A stretch of 64,000 nucleotides of DNA from Mucilaginibacter terrae (GCF_031951985.1 NZ_JAVLVU010000001.1:4464001-4528000); one strand, 5' to 3'; positions 27,831-36,803 are shown, counted from the stretch's first letter. Numbers and translations: made by a program. The notes: a model not told the origin generated them from the sequence alone.

Positions 27831-28493
27831 ATGTTTCGTAAAATCCTTACATTAATTCTGCCGTGGTCGTTAAAAAGGCGTGCCCTGCAAAAATGGTTTG
27901 GGTACGAAATCCATCCAACGGCCAAACTGGGTTTAACGTGGGTTTTTCCGCATAAACTGGTTATGGGCCCGGGTGCGCGCATTGACCATTTTACAGCTGC
28001 CGTACATTTGGATTATATTGAACTGGGTAAAAATGCAAGCATAGGTCGTAGTAATTGGATAACCGGTTTTAGCACACATACTGAGTCAAAGCATTTTAAG
28101 CATCAAACCAACCGCAAAACCGAGTTAATTTTAGGCGAAGAAGCGGCTATAACCAAAAATCATCATATTGATTGTACCAGTGCTATACATATAGGCCGGT
28201 TTTCTACCATTGCCGGTTATAACTCGCAGTTGCTTACGCACTCAATAGATGTGTTTGAAAACAGGCAGGATAGCGCATCAATTACCATTGGTGAATATTG
28301 TTTTGTAGGCACCAACGTAGTGGTTTTGGGCGGCGCAACCTTGCCGGCGTATTCGGTATTAGGGGCTAAGTCGTTATTAAACCGTGCTTATACCGAAACG
28401 TGGATGTTGTATGCCGGAGTGCCGGCCAAGCCAATAAAACAAATTCCGGCAACGGCAAAATACTTTACCCGCACCGAGGGCTTTGTTTACTAA
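27831..28493 (+). CDS. Hexapeptide-repeat acetyltransferase (colanic-acid type)
   Basis: A 220-residue protein with a left-handed beta-helix region: LGKNASIGRSNWITGF, then an insert, then IHIGRFSTIAGYNSQLLTHS and TIGEYCFVGTNVVVLGGATL. A histidine in LLTHSIDVFE may be catalytic. It lies between two GT4 genes, 11 bases after the first, and is longer than the other acetyltransferases here because of an N-terminal extension. It probably acts on one of the sugars added by its neighbours. Confidence 0.82.
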   Translation: MFRKILTLILPWSLKRRALQKWFGYEIHPTAKLGLTWVFPHKLVMGPGARIDHFTAAVHLDYIELGKNASIGRSNWITGFSTHTESKHFKHQTNRKTELILGEEAAITKNHHIDCTSAIHIGRFSTIAGYNSQLLTHSIDVFENRQDSASITIGEYCFVGTNVVVLGGATLPAYSVLGAKSLLNRAYTETWMLYAGVPAKPIKQIPATAKYFTRTEGFVY

Positions 28494-28508
28494 AAGCAAA
28501 AATTAGTT

Positions 28509-29651
28509 ATGAAAATATTGTTTATTGTTCCTTCGTACAAACCGGCTTACATATATGGCGGCCCCATAGTGGTAGTGGCCTTGCTGGCCGAGCAGTTGGT
28601 ACAAATGGGCAATGAAGTTAGCGTATACACCACTACTGCAAACGGTAAAACTGAGCTGGATGTAACACCCGGTGCCGAAGTACTGGTTGATGGCGTAAAG
28701 GTTACTTACTTTAAACGCGTAACCGGCGACCATACCCATGCCTCGCCTGATTTATGGAAGCATTTGGGTAAAACCGTGAAGCAGTTTGATGCCGTACACA
28801 TACACTCATGGTGGAACCTGTTGGTTATTGGTGCAGCATGGGTGTGTAAACGTAACGGCGTTAAGCCTGTGCTGTCGCCGCATGGTATGTTTAGCAATTA
28901 TATACTCGAAACCAATAACTCGGGCAAAAAGCGTTGGATACATAAGCTAATCGGGAAAAAAATGCTGGAGAATAGCTGGCTTCACGTTTCTACCCAATTA
29001 GAGTGGGACGAATCTCAGGCTATTATACCCGGTTGGAAAGGGGGCATCATCCCTAACCTGGTTAAGCTTTCAGAAAAAAAATACACACGTAAGCATAACG
29101 ATATTTTTACGATTGCATTTCTTTCGCGTGTTGATCCTAAAAAGGGGCTTGACGTGTTGGTAAAAGCTTTGGCCGGTGTTGATTTTGATTACAAACTGAA
29201 AATTGCCGGTTCGGGCGAAGAAGAGTATATCAGCTCCATAAAAAAGATGGCTGCCGATTTGGGCAATGCCGATAAGCTGGAATGGGTAGGCTGGAAAAAC
29301 GGCGAAGATAAGTTTGAGTACCTGGCTGGTGCCGACTTGTTTGCACTAACCTCTCACAGCGAAAACTTTGCCATCGTGGTTATCGAGTCTTTATCAGTAG
29401 GTACACCGGTAATGATCAGCAACAATGTTGGTCTGTATCAATACATCCAAAAAAATGATTACGGCTGGGTAACCGACATGCAAATAAGCGAAATAACCGC
29501 GCAGTTGAATGCAATAGCCAAAGCGACAGATAAATTGCAACGTATTAATAACGAATTGCCGGGCATTATTAAACACGAGTATGATGGTGCTAACCTGGCT
29601 AAGCAATATGTTGATTTATATAACAAGGCCAATTCGGGCAAACTGGCCTGA
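28509..29651 (+). CDS. Family 4 glycosyltransferase
   Basis: A 380-residue GT-B enzyme with the opening KILFIVPSYKPAYIYGGPIV. The C-terminal domain has AFLSRVDPKKGLDVLVKAL, then LTSHSENFAIVVIESLSVGT with the E-x7-E pair. The SPHGMF motif in the N-terminal domain is typical of the WcaC/GumH-like branch. It is 15 bases after the acetyltransferase gene. Confidence 0.93.
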   Translation: MKILFIVPSYKPAYIYGGPIVVVALLAEQLVQMGNEVSVYTTTANGKTELDVTPGAEVLVDGVKVTYFKRVTGDHTHASPDLWKHLGKTVKQFDAVHIHSWWNLLVIGAAWVCKRNGVKPVLSPHGMFSNYILETNNSGKKRWIHKLIGKKMLENSWLHVSTQLEWDESQAIIPGWKGGIIPNLVKLSEKKYTRKHNDIFTIAFLSRVDPKKGLDVLVKALAGVDFDYKLKIAGSGEEEYISSIKKMAADLGNADKLEWVGWKNGEDKFEYLAGADLFALTSHSENFAIVVIESLSVGTPVMISNNVGLYQYIQKNDYGWVTDMQISEITAQLNAIAKATDKLQRINNELPGIIKHEYDGANLAKQYVDLYNKANSGKLA

Positions 29652-29676
29652 AAATCAAAAGATATAATTGAACCCT

Positions 29677-30453
29677 ATGAAAGCAGGACAAAACGTTTTA
29701 CAAGCCTTAATACTTACCAAAAACGAAGAACCCAATATAAAACGGGTGCTTGATAAACTTACCTGGATTGAACGTGTGGTAGTATTAGATAGCGGAAGCA
29801 CCGATGCAACGCTTAATATTATTAAGGCTTACCCCAATGTGGAAGTAGTTTATCGTGCTTTCGATAGTTTTGCACAGCAATGCAATTACGGCTTGGATTT
29901 ACTCACAAGTGAGTGGGTGTTAAGCTTGGATGCCGATTATGTATTAACTGATGATTTTATAACCGAAACACAGCAGATATTATCTTCTCCGGGCAATAAC
30001 GTAGGTTATTTCACCCGTTTTGAATTTTTGGTTTTTGGCCGTCAATTGGTAAGTAATAACACTACACCACGTGCCGTATTGTTTAAGCTCAATGCCGGTT
30101 CATACTTTGACGACGGACACGCGCACCGTCTTAAAATTGAAGGTTTAACGGGGAATTACAAAGCCAAAATACTGCATGACGACCGTAAATCCCTCTCGCG
30201 TTGGTTGGCTAACCAGGATGGGTATTCAGTAAAAGAATGTGATAAGTTGCTGCATAACAATGGCGAAAAACTATCGTTTAGCGCAAAAATTAGGCGAAAT
30301 AAGGTGATTGCGCCATTCTTTGTATTCTTTTATTCGTTGTTTGTAAAAGGTTTAATATTTAATGGTTGGGCAGGCTGGCATTATACTTTGCAGCGCACAA
30401 TGGTGGAAATATTATTGGCCATAAGGCTTATAGAAGAAGAAAAACTGAAATAG
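29677..30453 (+). CDS. Family 2 glycosyltransferase (WaaE/KdtX-like)
   Basis: A GT2 enzyme of about 258 residues. It has the WaaE-like pattern ALILTKNEEPNIKRVLDKL, VVVLDSGSTDATLNI, FAQQCNYGL and the metal site SLDADYVLTDDF. A C-terminal hydrophobic segment (FFVFFYSLFVKGLIFNGWAG) may bind the membrane. The start chosen is the ATG at 29677; an in-frame TTG three codons upstream at 29668 is the alternative. In LPS biosynthesis this branch adds glucose to the inner core, so it could act on LPS or the exported polymer. Confidence 0.9.
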   Translation: MKAGQNVLQALILTKNEEPNIKRVLDKLTWIERVVVLDSGSTDATLNIIKAYPNVEVVYRAFDSFAQQCNYGLDLLTSEWVLSLDADYVLTDDFITETQQILSSPGNNVGYFTRFEFLVFGRQLVSNNTTPRAVLFKLNAGSYFDDGHAHRLKIEGLTGNYKAKILHDDRKSLSRWLANQDGYSVKECDKLLHNNGEKLSFSAKIRRNKVIAPFFVFFYSLFVKGLIFNGWAGWHYTLQRTMVEILLAIRLIEEEKLK

Positions 30454-30470
30454 GAGAATATGAGCATAGA

Positions 30471-30493
30471 GTGTTCTGCAACACGTTTTTTTT
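30471..30493 (+). terminator. Weak intrinsic terminator candidate ahead of the export genes
   Basis: A five-base stem (GTGTT 30471-30475 with AACAC 30480-30484, loop CTGC) is followed by eight T residues at 30486-30493. The stem is short, so at most it would attenuate read-through between the glycosyltransferase block and the export genes. Confidence 0.3.
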
Positions 30494-30541
30494 GAATATC
30501 TTACACAAATAATTAAAAAGCATCTATTAAACTATAATACT

Positions 30542-31348
30542 TTGAAAAACAGTAATTTATACAAGGCTTTACCCTTGGTTTTCTTTTTGGCTGTTATGAT
30601 GACATTTTCATCATGTTCCTACAAGACCAGAAATACGATGTTTCATACTGCCAAACCTGTTAATGTTGATAGCATTAAAGATGTTTATGTATTACAGCCG
30701 GGAAGCGACCCCGACCAAAAAACGCATATAATTACTATAAGCGATATATTGAGTATCCGCAACCTGCAAAACCCTAACCTTATTTCCGGATTATCATCTG
30801 GTATGTCGTTTACTTCAACCATTTTACCTTACAGGGTTGATGCTGATAGTACTGTGGCCTTACCAGTTATAGGCCGTGTTAATTTGGTTGGCCTTACCAT
30901 GTTGCAAGCCGAAAAAAAGCTGACAGAGATTTACCAGAAGCCGCCTTTGATGTTGCGCGATCCCATTATTAATATTACCGTAACCAATGCTAAGGTTACA
31001 CTTTTGGGAGAAGCAAACAGGCAAGGAAATTTTTTATTGGTTAAAGAGCGTACTACACTTATAGAATTGCTTGGTGAGGCCGGTGGATTAAATGTGCGGG
31101 CCAACAAAAAAACAGTTCAGATCATAAGAGGTAATCCTAAAAATCCGCAGGTTATATATGTTAACCTGCGTAATATTAATGCTTTAGCAAGCGATAAGTT
31201 GTTGCTTCAAAATAATGATATTATTTATATTCAACCTAATCGCTTTTCGCTTGGTATCGACCAGCTTCAGCAAATCTTGCCTTACATAAGTGCGGTAACA
31301 CTCCTTATAAATACCGGCTTGTTAATTGACAGGATAACATCACGATAA
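30542..31348 (+). CDS. Wza-like outer-membrane polysaccharide export lipoprotein
   Basis: A 268-residue lipoprotein. The signal peptide ends in TFSSC with the lipid cysteine at C25, which supports the TTG start at 30542. A polysaccharide-export (Poly_export) domain follows, with ITISDILSIRNLQNP near residue 70 and the VIGRVNLVGLTMLQAEKKL segment. An SLBB-like domain then contains VTLLGEANRQGNFLLVKE and GEAGGLNVRANKKTVQIIRG. It should form the outer-membrane exit channel. A C-terminal hydrophobic stretch (ILPYISAVTLLINTGLLI) is present, as often in Bacteroidota versions. It precedes the Wzc-like kinase by 27 bases. Confidence 0.93.
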   Translation: MKNSNLYKALPLVFFLAVMMTFSSCSYKTRNTMFHTAKPVNVDSIKDVYVLQPGSDPDQKTHIITISDILSIRNLQNPNLISGLSSGMSFTSTILPYRVDADSTVALPVIGRVNLVGLTMLQAEKKLTEIYQKPPLMLRDPIINITVTNAKVTLLGEANRQGNFLLVKERTTLIELLGEAGGLNVRANKKTVQIIRGNPKNPQVIYVNLRNINALASDKLLLQNNDIIYIQPNRFSLGIDQLQQILPYISAVTLLINTGLLIDRITSR

Positions 31349-31375
31349 GCTTATAACACTGAACATACATCTTTT

Positions 31376-33775
31376 ATGGAAGATAAGAATATTGAATTTG
31401 AGAATGAACCTGCCGGTGGTAAAATTAATATCGGTAAAATTCTTAAGGTTTTTCTCAGCCGTTGGTATTGGATTGCCGCTTGTATAGCCCTTACAGTTAC
31501 CGGTGCTTACGTATATTTAAAGTTTACACCCGAAGTTTTCAGTACGGGAGCCATTATTAGGATGGCTGAAACAAAAACAACATTTACGGAACTTGTTAAC
31601 CTTGGCGATCAATCGGGCGGGAACAACGAAACAGAAATGTTTATCCTGAAATCGCAATCGTTATTGGAGAGCGCTGTTGAGAAACTTGACTACCCTGTTG
31701 CTTATTATGTAAAAGGGAGAGTAAAAGACATTAATGTATACCCTAAAAAGCCGTTTCCTGTTGAAATTGTATCAGCCGATAGTTTGATAAGGGGAATACT
31801 TGACTTTGAGATTTTACGCAAAGATGCATCAACTTTTCATCTGAAATACAAAAAAGGAGGCAAAGAAGTAAAGCGTATTTGCAAATTTGGCCAAGTACTT
31901 TCATTCGGCAATTTGAAATTTATAGTGCGTGAGGGTATACACATGGGTAATCTCGACTATAAAATACATTTCAATTCAATTGTGAATATGGTGCCCGAGA
32001 TTAGGCGTAATCTCAATATTATCAGTGCCACCAAATCTTCAATCATAACTTTAAAGCTCACCGGATCTAATCCTGTTTTAATTGCCGATATAGTAAATTC
32101 AATAGTATCTGAATACATTAAGAATGATGCCGATCGTAAAAGACAGGCCGCTACTCAAACTATTGATTTTATTGATAGCCAGTTAGAGCTGTTTTCTGAA
32201 CAAAGAAATAAATCGCAAACAGCGCTTGAAGATTATAAGCGAAACAACGACATTGTTAACCTGAGCTCTAAAGCACAGACCATGTTAACCAGGATTAACA
32301 CTAATGAGTCGCGCAGAAACGAATTGGAGATTGAGCGTTTGTTTATTAACCAGCTTGAATCAGAGTTAAAGCAAAACCGTCATGCCATTACACTCAACTT
32401 AGGTGTAGGAGGGCAAACCGAGTCTCTTCTATCGAGCTTAATAGCTAACCTTAATGCCTTAATCAAAGACCGGAATATAAAAATTGAGCAGTTTGATGAG
32501 CACTCATCAATTATTCAGATTATTGACGAGCAGATTGAACAAATTAAATTAGCCGCAATAAACAACACACGGTTGCTCAAAGAACGTAATAACAAAACAA
32601 TAGCATTTTTAGATAACGAAATAGCTGAAATCAAGCAGCAATTAAAAGGTTATCCTACCGATGAGCAAAACCTGTTTAACCTGCAAAGTAATTTTGATAT
32701 CAAGGAAAAGGTTTATACATTCCTTAACGAGAAAAAGCTTGAATCTGAAATCAGTCGTGCAGCTACAGTTGCTAATTCAAGTTTAGTTGAAAGTGCCAAG
32801 CCTAACTTTGGAGCCATAAGCCCTATTTCGGCCAGTATTTATCAAAATGCAGTTGTTTTTGGCCTTATGCTTGGACTTGGATTAATATTTCTCGTTCGCT
32901 CGTTAAGCCCTTATATACATGACCATGCTGAGGTTCAAATTAATTCAACTGTACCTATTTTAGGTATGATTAAAAAACATAACGAGGTTTTAAATGATGA
33001 TGACAAGCAAAGTTTAACCCTGTTAAACTCCAAATCGGCATTTGCAGAGGCTATTCGATCGGTGCGTACCAATTTGAGCTTTATGCAAAGCGATCAATCT
33101 TCAAAAGTTATTTGTATTACTTCCGAAGTGGCAGGGGAGGGTAAATCGTTCGTGTCTGTAAACTTGTCGAACAGTTTGTGTTTGATGGATAAAAAAGTGA
33201 TTCTGATTGCTGCGGATTTGAGAAGATCCCGCCTGCACAAAACATTCGACCTTACATCTGATCATAAAGGCTTGAGTGAGTATTTGTCCAATCAATCAGA
33301 ACTTACTGATATTATCAACAAAACGCCGGTTGAAAACCTGTCATTCATATCCTCAGGCAAAATACCACCAAATCCATCCGAACTTTTGCACCGCGACAAA
33401 ATGAAGGAATTATTGGCTATTTTGAAAAAAGAGTATGACTATGTTATTGTTGATACGGCGCCTATTGGTTTAATATCTGATGCTATTCCGTTAATTCAGC
33501 TGTCTGATATTAATATATTCGTAGTGCGTTCAGGGGTATCAAAAATTAGTGCGGTTAAATTACCTGCCCGTATTGATAAAGAGTACAGGATGAATAAATC
33601 ATGTATCATCATGAATGCTTTTGAGCCTAATGCTTTTCATGCCAGCTTCTTCTCATCAGAGGGTGCCGAGGGTAATTACAATAGCTACTATTATGCCGAT
33701 TATAATTATCATTCGCCATATTATGATGATGAACCGCGTCAAAAACCGTTGTGGAAACGCATTTTTGGCCGTTAA
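31376..33775 (+). CDS. Wzc-like chain-length determinant and BY-kinase
   Basis: A 799-residue inner-membrane tyrosine autokinase. A first membrane segment lies near residues 27-48, a long periplasmic part with coiled coils (about 250-460) follows, and the second membrane segment is near 487-508. The cytoplasmic kinase domain has Walker A AGEGKS with K590, Walker A' IAADLRRSR with D614, and Walker B VIVDTAP with D693. The C-terminus is rich in tyrosines (about residues 767-788, e.g. YNSYYYADYNYHSPYYDDEP), the usual autophosphorylation cluster. It would control chain length and export with the Wza-like protein. No separate Wzb phosphatase gene is seen nearby. Confidence 0.95.
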   Translation: MEDKNIEFENEPAGGKINIGKILKVFLSRWYWIAACIALTVTGAYVYLKFTPEVFSTGAIIRMAETKTTFTELVNLGDQSGGNNETEMFILKSQSLLESAVEKLDYPVAYYVKGRVKDINVYPKKPFPVEIVSADSLIRGILDFEILRKDASTFHLKYKKGGKEVKRICKFGQVLSFGNLKFIVREGIHMGNLDYKIHFNSIVNMVPEIRRNLNIISATKSSIITLKLTGSNPVLIADIVNSIVSEYIKNDADRKRQAATQTIDFIDSQLELFSEQRNKSQTALEDYKRNNDIVNLSSKAQTMLTRINTNESRRNELEIERLFINQLESELKQNRHAITLNLGVGGQTESLLSSLIANLNALIKDRNIKIEQFDEHSSIIQIIDEQIEQIKLAAINNTRLLKERNNKTIAFLDNEIAEIKQQLKGYPTDEQNLFNLQSNFDIKEKVYTFLNEKKLESEISRAATVANSSLVESAKPNFGAISPISASIYQNAVVFGLMLGLGLIFLVRSLSPYIHDHAEVQINSTVPILGMIKKHNEVLNDDDKQSLTLLNSKSAFAEAIRSVRTNLSFMQSDQSSKVICITSEVAGEGKSFVSVNLSNSLCLMDKKVILIAADLRRSRLHKTFDLTSDHKGLSEYLSNQSELTDIINKTPVENLSFISSGKIPPNPSELLHRDKMKELLAILKKEYDYVIVDTAPIGLISDAIPLIQLSDINIFVVRSGVSKISAVKLPARIDKEYRMNKSCIIMNAFEPNAFHASFFSSEGAEGNYNSYYYADYNYHSPYYDDEPRQKPLWKRIFGR

Positions 33776-33796
33776 TTAACATCATCAAAAAACATC

Positions 33797-33836
33797 AGCC
33801 CATTAACATACTTTAGTAGCGTGTTAGTGGGCTTTT
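33797..33836 (+). terminator. Intrinsic terminator after the Wzc-like gene
   Basis: AGCCCATTAACA (33797-33808) pairs with TGTTAGTGGGCT (33822-33833) over twelve bases with one G-U pair, a 13-base loop, and a T-run after it. It sits 21 bases after the kinase stop codon and only 17 bases before the next gene, so the last acetyltransferase may be expressed mainly by read-through or from its own promoter. Confidence 0.75.
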
Positions 33837-33852
33837 ACTTTAAAAAGCAAAA

Positions 33853-34437
33853 ATGACAGATATAAACGAACAATCAGCAAATATGCAATCACGTGTACGA
33901 TTGGGCGATTTCAACACCGCAGGTTTTAACAGGGGGGCAGGTAAGCTTAAAGAAATTAGCTGGTACCTCATCAAAATGGTGTTTTTTCTCAGCGCTTTTC
34001 CATTTCCAAGCAGTATAAAAACGACATTGTTAAAGCTCTTTGGAGCAAAGATTGGAAGTGGGGTGAATATTAAACCACGTGTAAATATTCATTTTCCATG
34101 GAAGCTGGAGATTGGCAATGATGTATGGATTGGTGAAGAAGTATTTATTCTCAATTTCGAAAAAACAGTGATAGGCAATAATGCATGCATATCGCAACGG
34201 GCATTTTTATGTGGAGGTAACCATGATTTTAAGCAACCCTCTATGCCTTACCGTAACGGGCCTATTACACTAATGGATGGTGCATGGGTAGGGGCCTCCT
34301 GCTTTGTTGGCCCTGGTGTAACCATAGGTACCGATAGTGTTATTACTGCCGGTAGCATTGTAACCGGCAGTATTGAAGCTAATGGAATATACAGAGGCAA
34401 TCCTGCAGTTTTTATAAAAAACAGGTGGGCTGCTTAG
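33853..34437 (+). CDS. Hexapeptide-repeat acetyltransferase (WcaF-like)
   Basis: A 194-residue left-handed beta-helix acetyltransferase of the WcaF type. It shows NIKPRVNIHFPWKLEIGNDV, the catalytic-histidine region LCGGNHDFKQPSMPYRNGP and a C-terminal DGAWVGASCFVGPGVTIGTD. WcaF-like enzymes acetylate fucose in colanic acid; the substrate here is not known. It lies after a strong terminator, and ends nine bases before a convergent minus-strand gene. It is the last recognisable gene of the polysaccharide locus. Confidence 0.9.
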   Translation: MTDINEQSANMQSRVRLGDFNTAGFNRGAGKLKEISWYLIKMVFFLSAFPFPSSIKTTLLKLFGAKIGSGVNIKPRVNIHFPWKLEIGNDVWIGEEVFILNFEKTVIGNNACISQRAFLCGGNHDFKQPSMPYRNGPITLMDGAWVGASCFVGPGVTIGTDSVITAGSIVTGSIEANGIYRGNPAVFIKNRWAA

Positions 34438-34446
34438 CATTGCCAG

Positions 34447-35004
34447 TTATTTTTCTAATTCGGTAATAACCTTTACAAAGGCATCATAAATGGGTTTTAA
34501 TGCGGTGGCATCGGTAATACCCACATTAATATTAAGTTCGAGAAATGGTTGTTCTTCACCTGTGTCTTCAACCGTATGGGTATGAATACCAAAATCAAAG
34601 TCTTCCAGCCGGGTAAAAACCTCCTGTAAGGTAGCATCGGCAAACAACTCGCGCACTTTACCTTCGTGGTTGGTTTTGATGATCACATGCTCATCAAACT
34701 CAGGATACCCCGTATAAACATCCTCAAGGCCAAAAAACTTTCCTATCGAATCTAAAAAATCTTTATCATGAATGGCAAATTTGAAAGTTGGTGCAATATT
34801 TAAAGGAGCCGATAACCGGGTGATTTCAGAACCTCCTTCAAAGCCGCCACCCAAATCAATATCTATATAAAGACTAATGTTTCTATCTGCCTGGTGAATG
34901 ATCACATCGTAATGAAACATGTCTTCATCAGCCTTGAAATCGGCTTCAATTTGAGTCCATATTTCGGTTTCAGCACTGCCATATATTATCTTTTTATCTT
35001 CCAT
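34447..35004 (-). CDS. Hypothetical acidic protein
   Basis: A 185-residue protein without a signal peptide or membrane segment, rich in Asp and Glu (for example IYGSAETEIWTQIEADFKAD and the FEGGSEITRLSAPLN segment). Predicted mixed alpha/beta from its pattern. I do not recognise a family. It is convergent with the acetyltransferase at 33853-34437 and divergent from the MFS transporter at 35146, so it is probably a single transcript. A cytoplasmic location is likely. Confidence 0.75.
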   Translation of the reverse strand: MEDKKIIYGSAETEIWTQIEADFKADEDMFHYDVIIHQADRNISLYIDIDLGGGFEGGSEITRLSAPLNIAPTFKFAIHDKDFLDSIGKFFGLEDVYTGYPEFDEHVIIKTNHEGKVRELFADATLQEVFTRLEDFDFGIHTHTVEDTGEEQPFLELNINVGITDATALKPIYDAFVKVITELEK

Positions 35005-35145
35005 AACATTTAGTTTATCAACAGCTTAATTTGGGTAATTGTTTAAACCCTGGTTACAATACTTGTGAAACAGGCATGAAGAAATGTATGCATATTATGC
35101 AACTGTATGATATAAAAATAAAAAGTTATTTTCGTTGATACAACT

Positions 35146-36441
35146 ATGGCTGCATCTACCTCACATTATACCAAAGCACAGCATTTCAAATCAATTTTTG
35201 GAGGTTCGGTAGGCAACCTTATTGAATGGTACGATTGGTATGCCTATTCGGTTTTCTCCTTGTATTTTGCAGGGGCATTTTTTCCGGAGGAGAGCGAAAC
35301 CGCGCAATTGCTGAACACGGCAGGCATATTTGCCATAGGCTTTTTAATGCGCCCGGTAGGCGGCTGGCTCATGGGGGCTTATGCCGACCGTAAGGGACGT
35401 AAAGCAGCACTCACACTATCGGTATTACTAATGAGCGCAGGTTCATTACTTATTACCATAGTGCCAGGCTATAGAACCATTGGTATTGCCGCTCCTATTA
35501 TTTTAGTGCTGGCCCGAATGCTGCAGGGCCTGAGTGTTGGAGGCGAATACGGCACGGCGGCCACCTATTTAAGCGAAATTGCCCCACGCAATAAGCAGGG
35601 TCTATATTCCAGCTTTCAGTATGTAACCACTACGCTTGGCCAGTTGGTGGCGCTGGCAGCTTTAATGTTGTTAGAGCGATGGCTGCTTGGCCCTGCTAAA
35701 CTGGTCGCGTGGGGTTGGCGTATACCTTTTGGCTTTGGTGCTTTGCTGGCACTATCGGCCATTTACCTGCGCCGCAGCCTGCCCGAAACAGAATCTTACC
35801 AGCAGGAAGCAATTGTTACCGAAAAGCGCGGCAGTTTAAACGAGCTGGCCAAGTATAAACGCGAGGTGCTCATCATTTGCGGCTTTACCATTGGTTTAAC
35901 GGTTTCGTATTATACATTTTCTACCTACGTGCAAAAGTTCCTGGTTAATTCGGCGGGGTTTAGCAAGCCCGATGCAACATTGATAACTACCACCTCGCTC
36001 ATTGTTTTTATGCTGGTACAGCCCCTGGCCGGTTTACTGGGCGACTATGTTGGCCGTAAACGTATTATGATTATTTACGGCGTATTGGCTTTAATAACTA
36101 CCATGCCCATCATGTTGCTGCTGAGCAATACGCACAATATTTGGGTAGCTACCCTGCTCATAATTATTGCTTTGTGCATCCTGAGTTTAAACACATCCAT
36201 ATCGGCTATTATTAAAGCCGAACTGTTCCCGGTAAACGTGCGCTCGCTTGGGGTGAGTTTGCCTTATGCGTTTACCGTAGCGCTGTTTGGCGGCACTGCC
36301 GAGTACATTGGCTTATGGTTTAAAAACATCGATCATCCCAATTACTTCTACGTGTATTTAACCGTTTGTATTGCCCTGTCGTTATGGGTAAGCATCATCA
36401 TGCCCGACCCGCAGCGGCATTCGAGAATTGAGACCAAATAA
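35146..36441 (+). CDS. MFS transporter, metabolite:H+ symporter (MHS/KgtP-like) family
   Basis: A 431-residue twelve-helix transporter of the MHS family, to which KgtP, ProP and ShiA belong. The signatures are GNLIEWYDWYAYSVF in the first helix, RPVGGWLMGAYADRKGRKAA between helices 2 and 3, and LQGLSVGGEYGTAATYLSEI in helix 4. The second half has the repeated GLLGDYVGRKR. Substrates in the family are organic acids or betaine/proline. pruA lies nearby on the other strand, but no shared transcript is visible, so proline or glutamate is only a guess. Confidence 0.92.
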   Translation: MAASTSHYTKAQHFKSIFGGSVGNLIEWYDWYAYSVFSLYFAGAFFPEESETAQLLNTAGIFAIGFLMRPVGGWLMGAYADRKGRKAALTLSVLLMSAGSLLITIVPGYRTIGIAAPIILVLARMLQGLSVGGEYGTAATYLSEIAPRNKQGLYSSFQYVTTTLGQLVALAALMLLERWLLGPAKLVAWGWRIPFGFGALLALSAIYLRRSLPETESYQQEAIVTEKRGSLNELAKYKREVLIICGFTIGLTVSYYTFSTYVQKFLVNSAGFSKPDATLITTTSLIVFMLVQPLAGLLGDYVGRKRIMIIYGVLALITTMPIMLLLSNTHNIWVATLLIIIALCILSLNTSISAIIKAELFPVNVRSLGVSLPYAFTVALFGGTAEYIGLWFKNIDHPNYFYVYLTVCIALSLWVSIIMPDPQRHSRIETK

Positions 36442-36496
36442 TTGTTTGCAAACAAAGCCATGCGTAATTGTTGTTATATAAAACAAAACATATATC

Positions 36497-36718
36497 ATGG
36501 CAACAGAAAACAACACCCCGATAAACGAAGAAGAAAACGAAAAAGCAGCCGCGCGCGACCCGCAGGATACTCAGTTAGGAAATATCTACGACACCGAAAA
36601 CAAAGAAGCAGGAGAGGCCGAAGCCTGGCAACATGCTTATGATGCTTCAACCCCGTCTTATGAGCTAAATGTAGATGCTGGTATTGCAGAGAAGCAGGAA
36701 GATGAGGAAGAAGAATAG
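36497..36718 (+). CDS. Small acidic hypothetical protein
   Basis: A 73-residue protein, strongly acidic with many Glu, Asn and Ala residues and a run of glutamates at the C-terminus (EDEEEE). It is probably disordered. It begins with a normal ATG 55 bases after the MFS gene and is followed by a strong terminator, so a real gene is plausible, but the family is unknown. No signal peptide or membrane segment is present. Confidence 0.5.
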   Translation: MATENNTPINEEENEKAAARDPQDTQLGNIYDTENKEAGEAEAWQHAYDASTPSYELNVDAGIAEKQEDEEEE

Positions 36719-36750
36719 AGTCAGGAATCAAGAGTATAGAATCAAGACAG
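36717..36750. repeat. Dispersed CAAGA repeat, left copy of pair 1
   Basis: Two neighbouring copies of a unit built around GAATCAAGAGTA / GAATCAAGAC, starting at the end of the small acidic gene. An inverted version lies across the terminator at 36826-36856, and a similar pair occurs at 55818-55938. Confidence 0.65.
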
Positions 36751-36763
36751 AAATCTTTTAACC

Positions 36764-36803
36764 AAAAATGCCATCCCAAACTTAAGTTCGGGATGGCATT
36801 TTT
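36764..36803. terminator. Bidirectional intrinsic terminator between convergent genes
   Basis: AAAAATGCCATCCC (36764-36777) and GGGATGGCATTTTT (36790-36803) are exact inverted copies with a 12-base loop. The A-run before and the T-run after let it work on both strands, between the small acidic gene and pruA. Confidence 0.9.
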
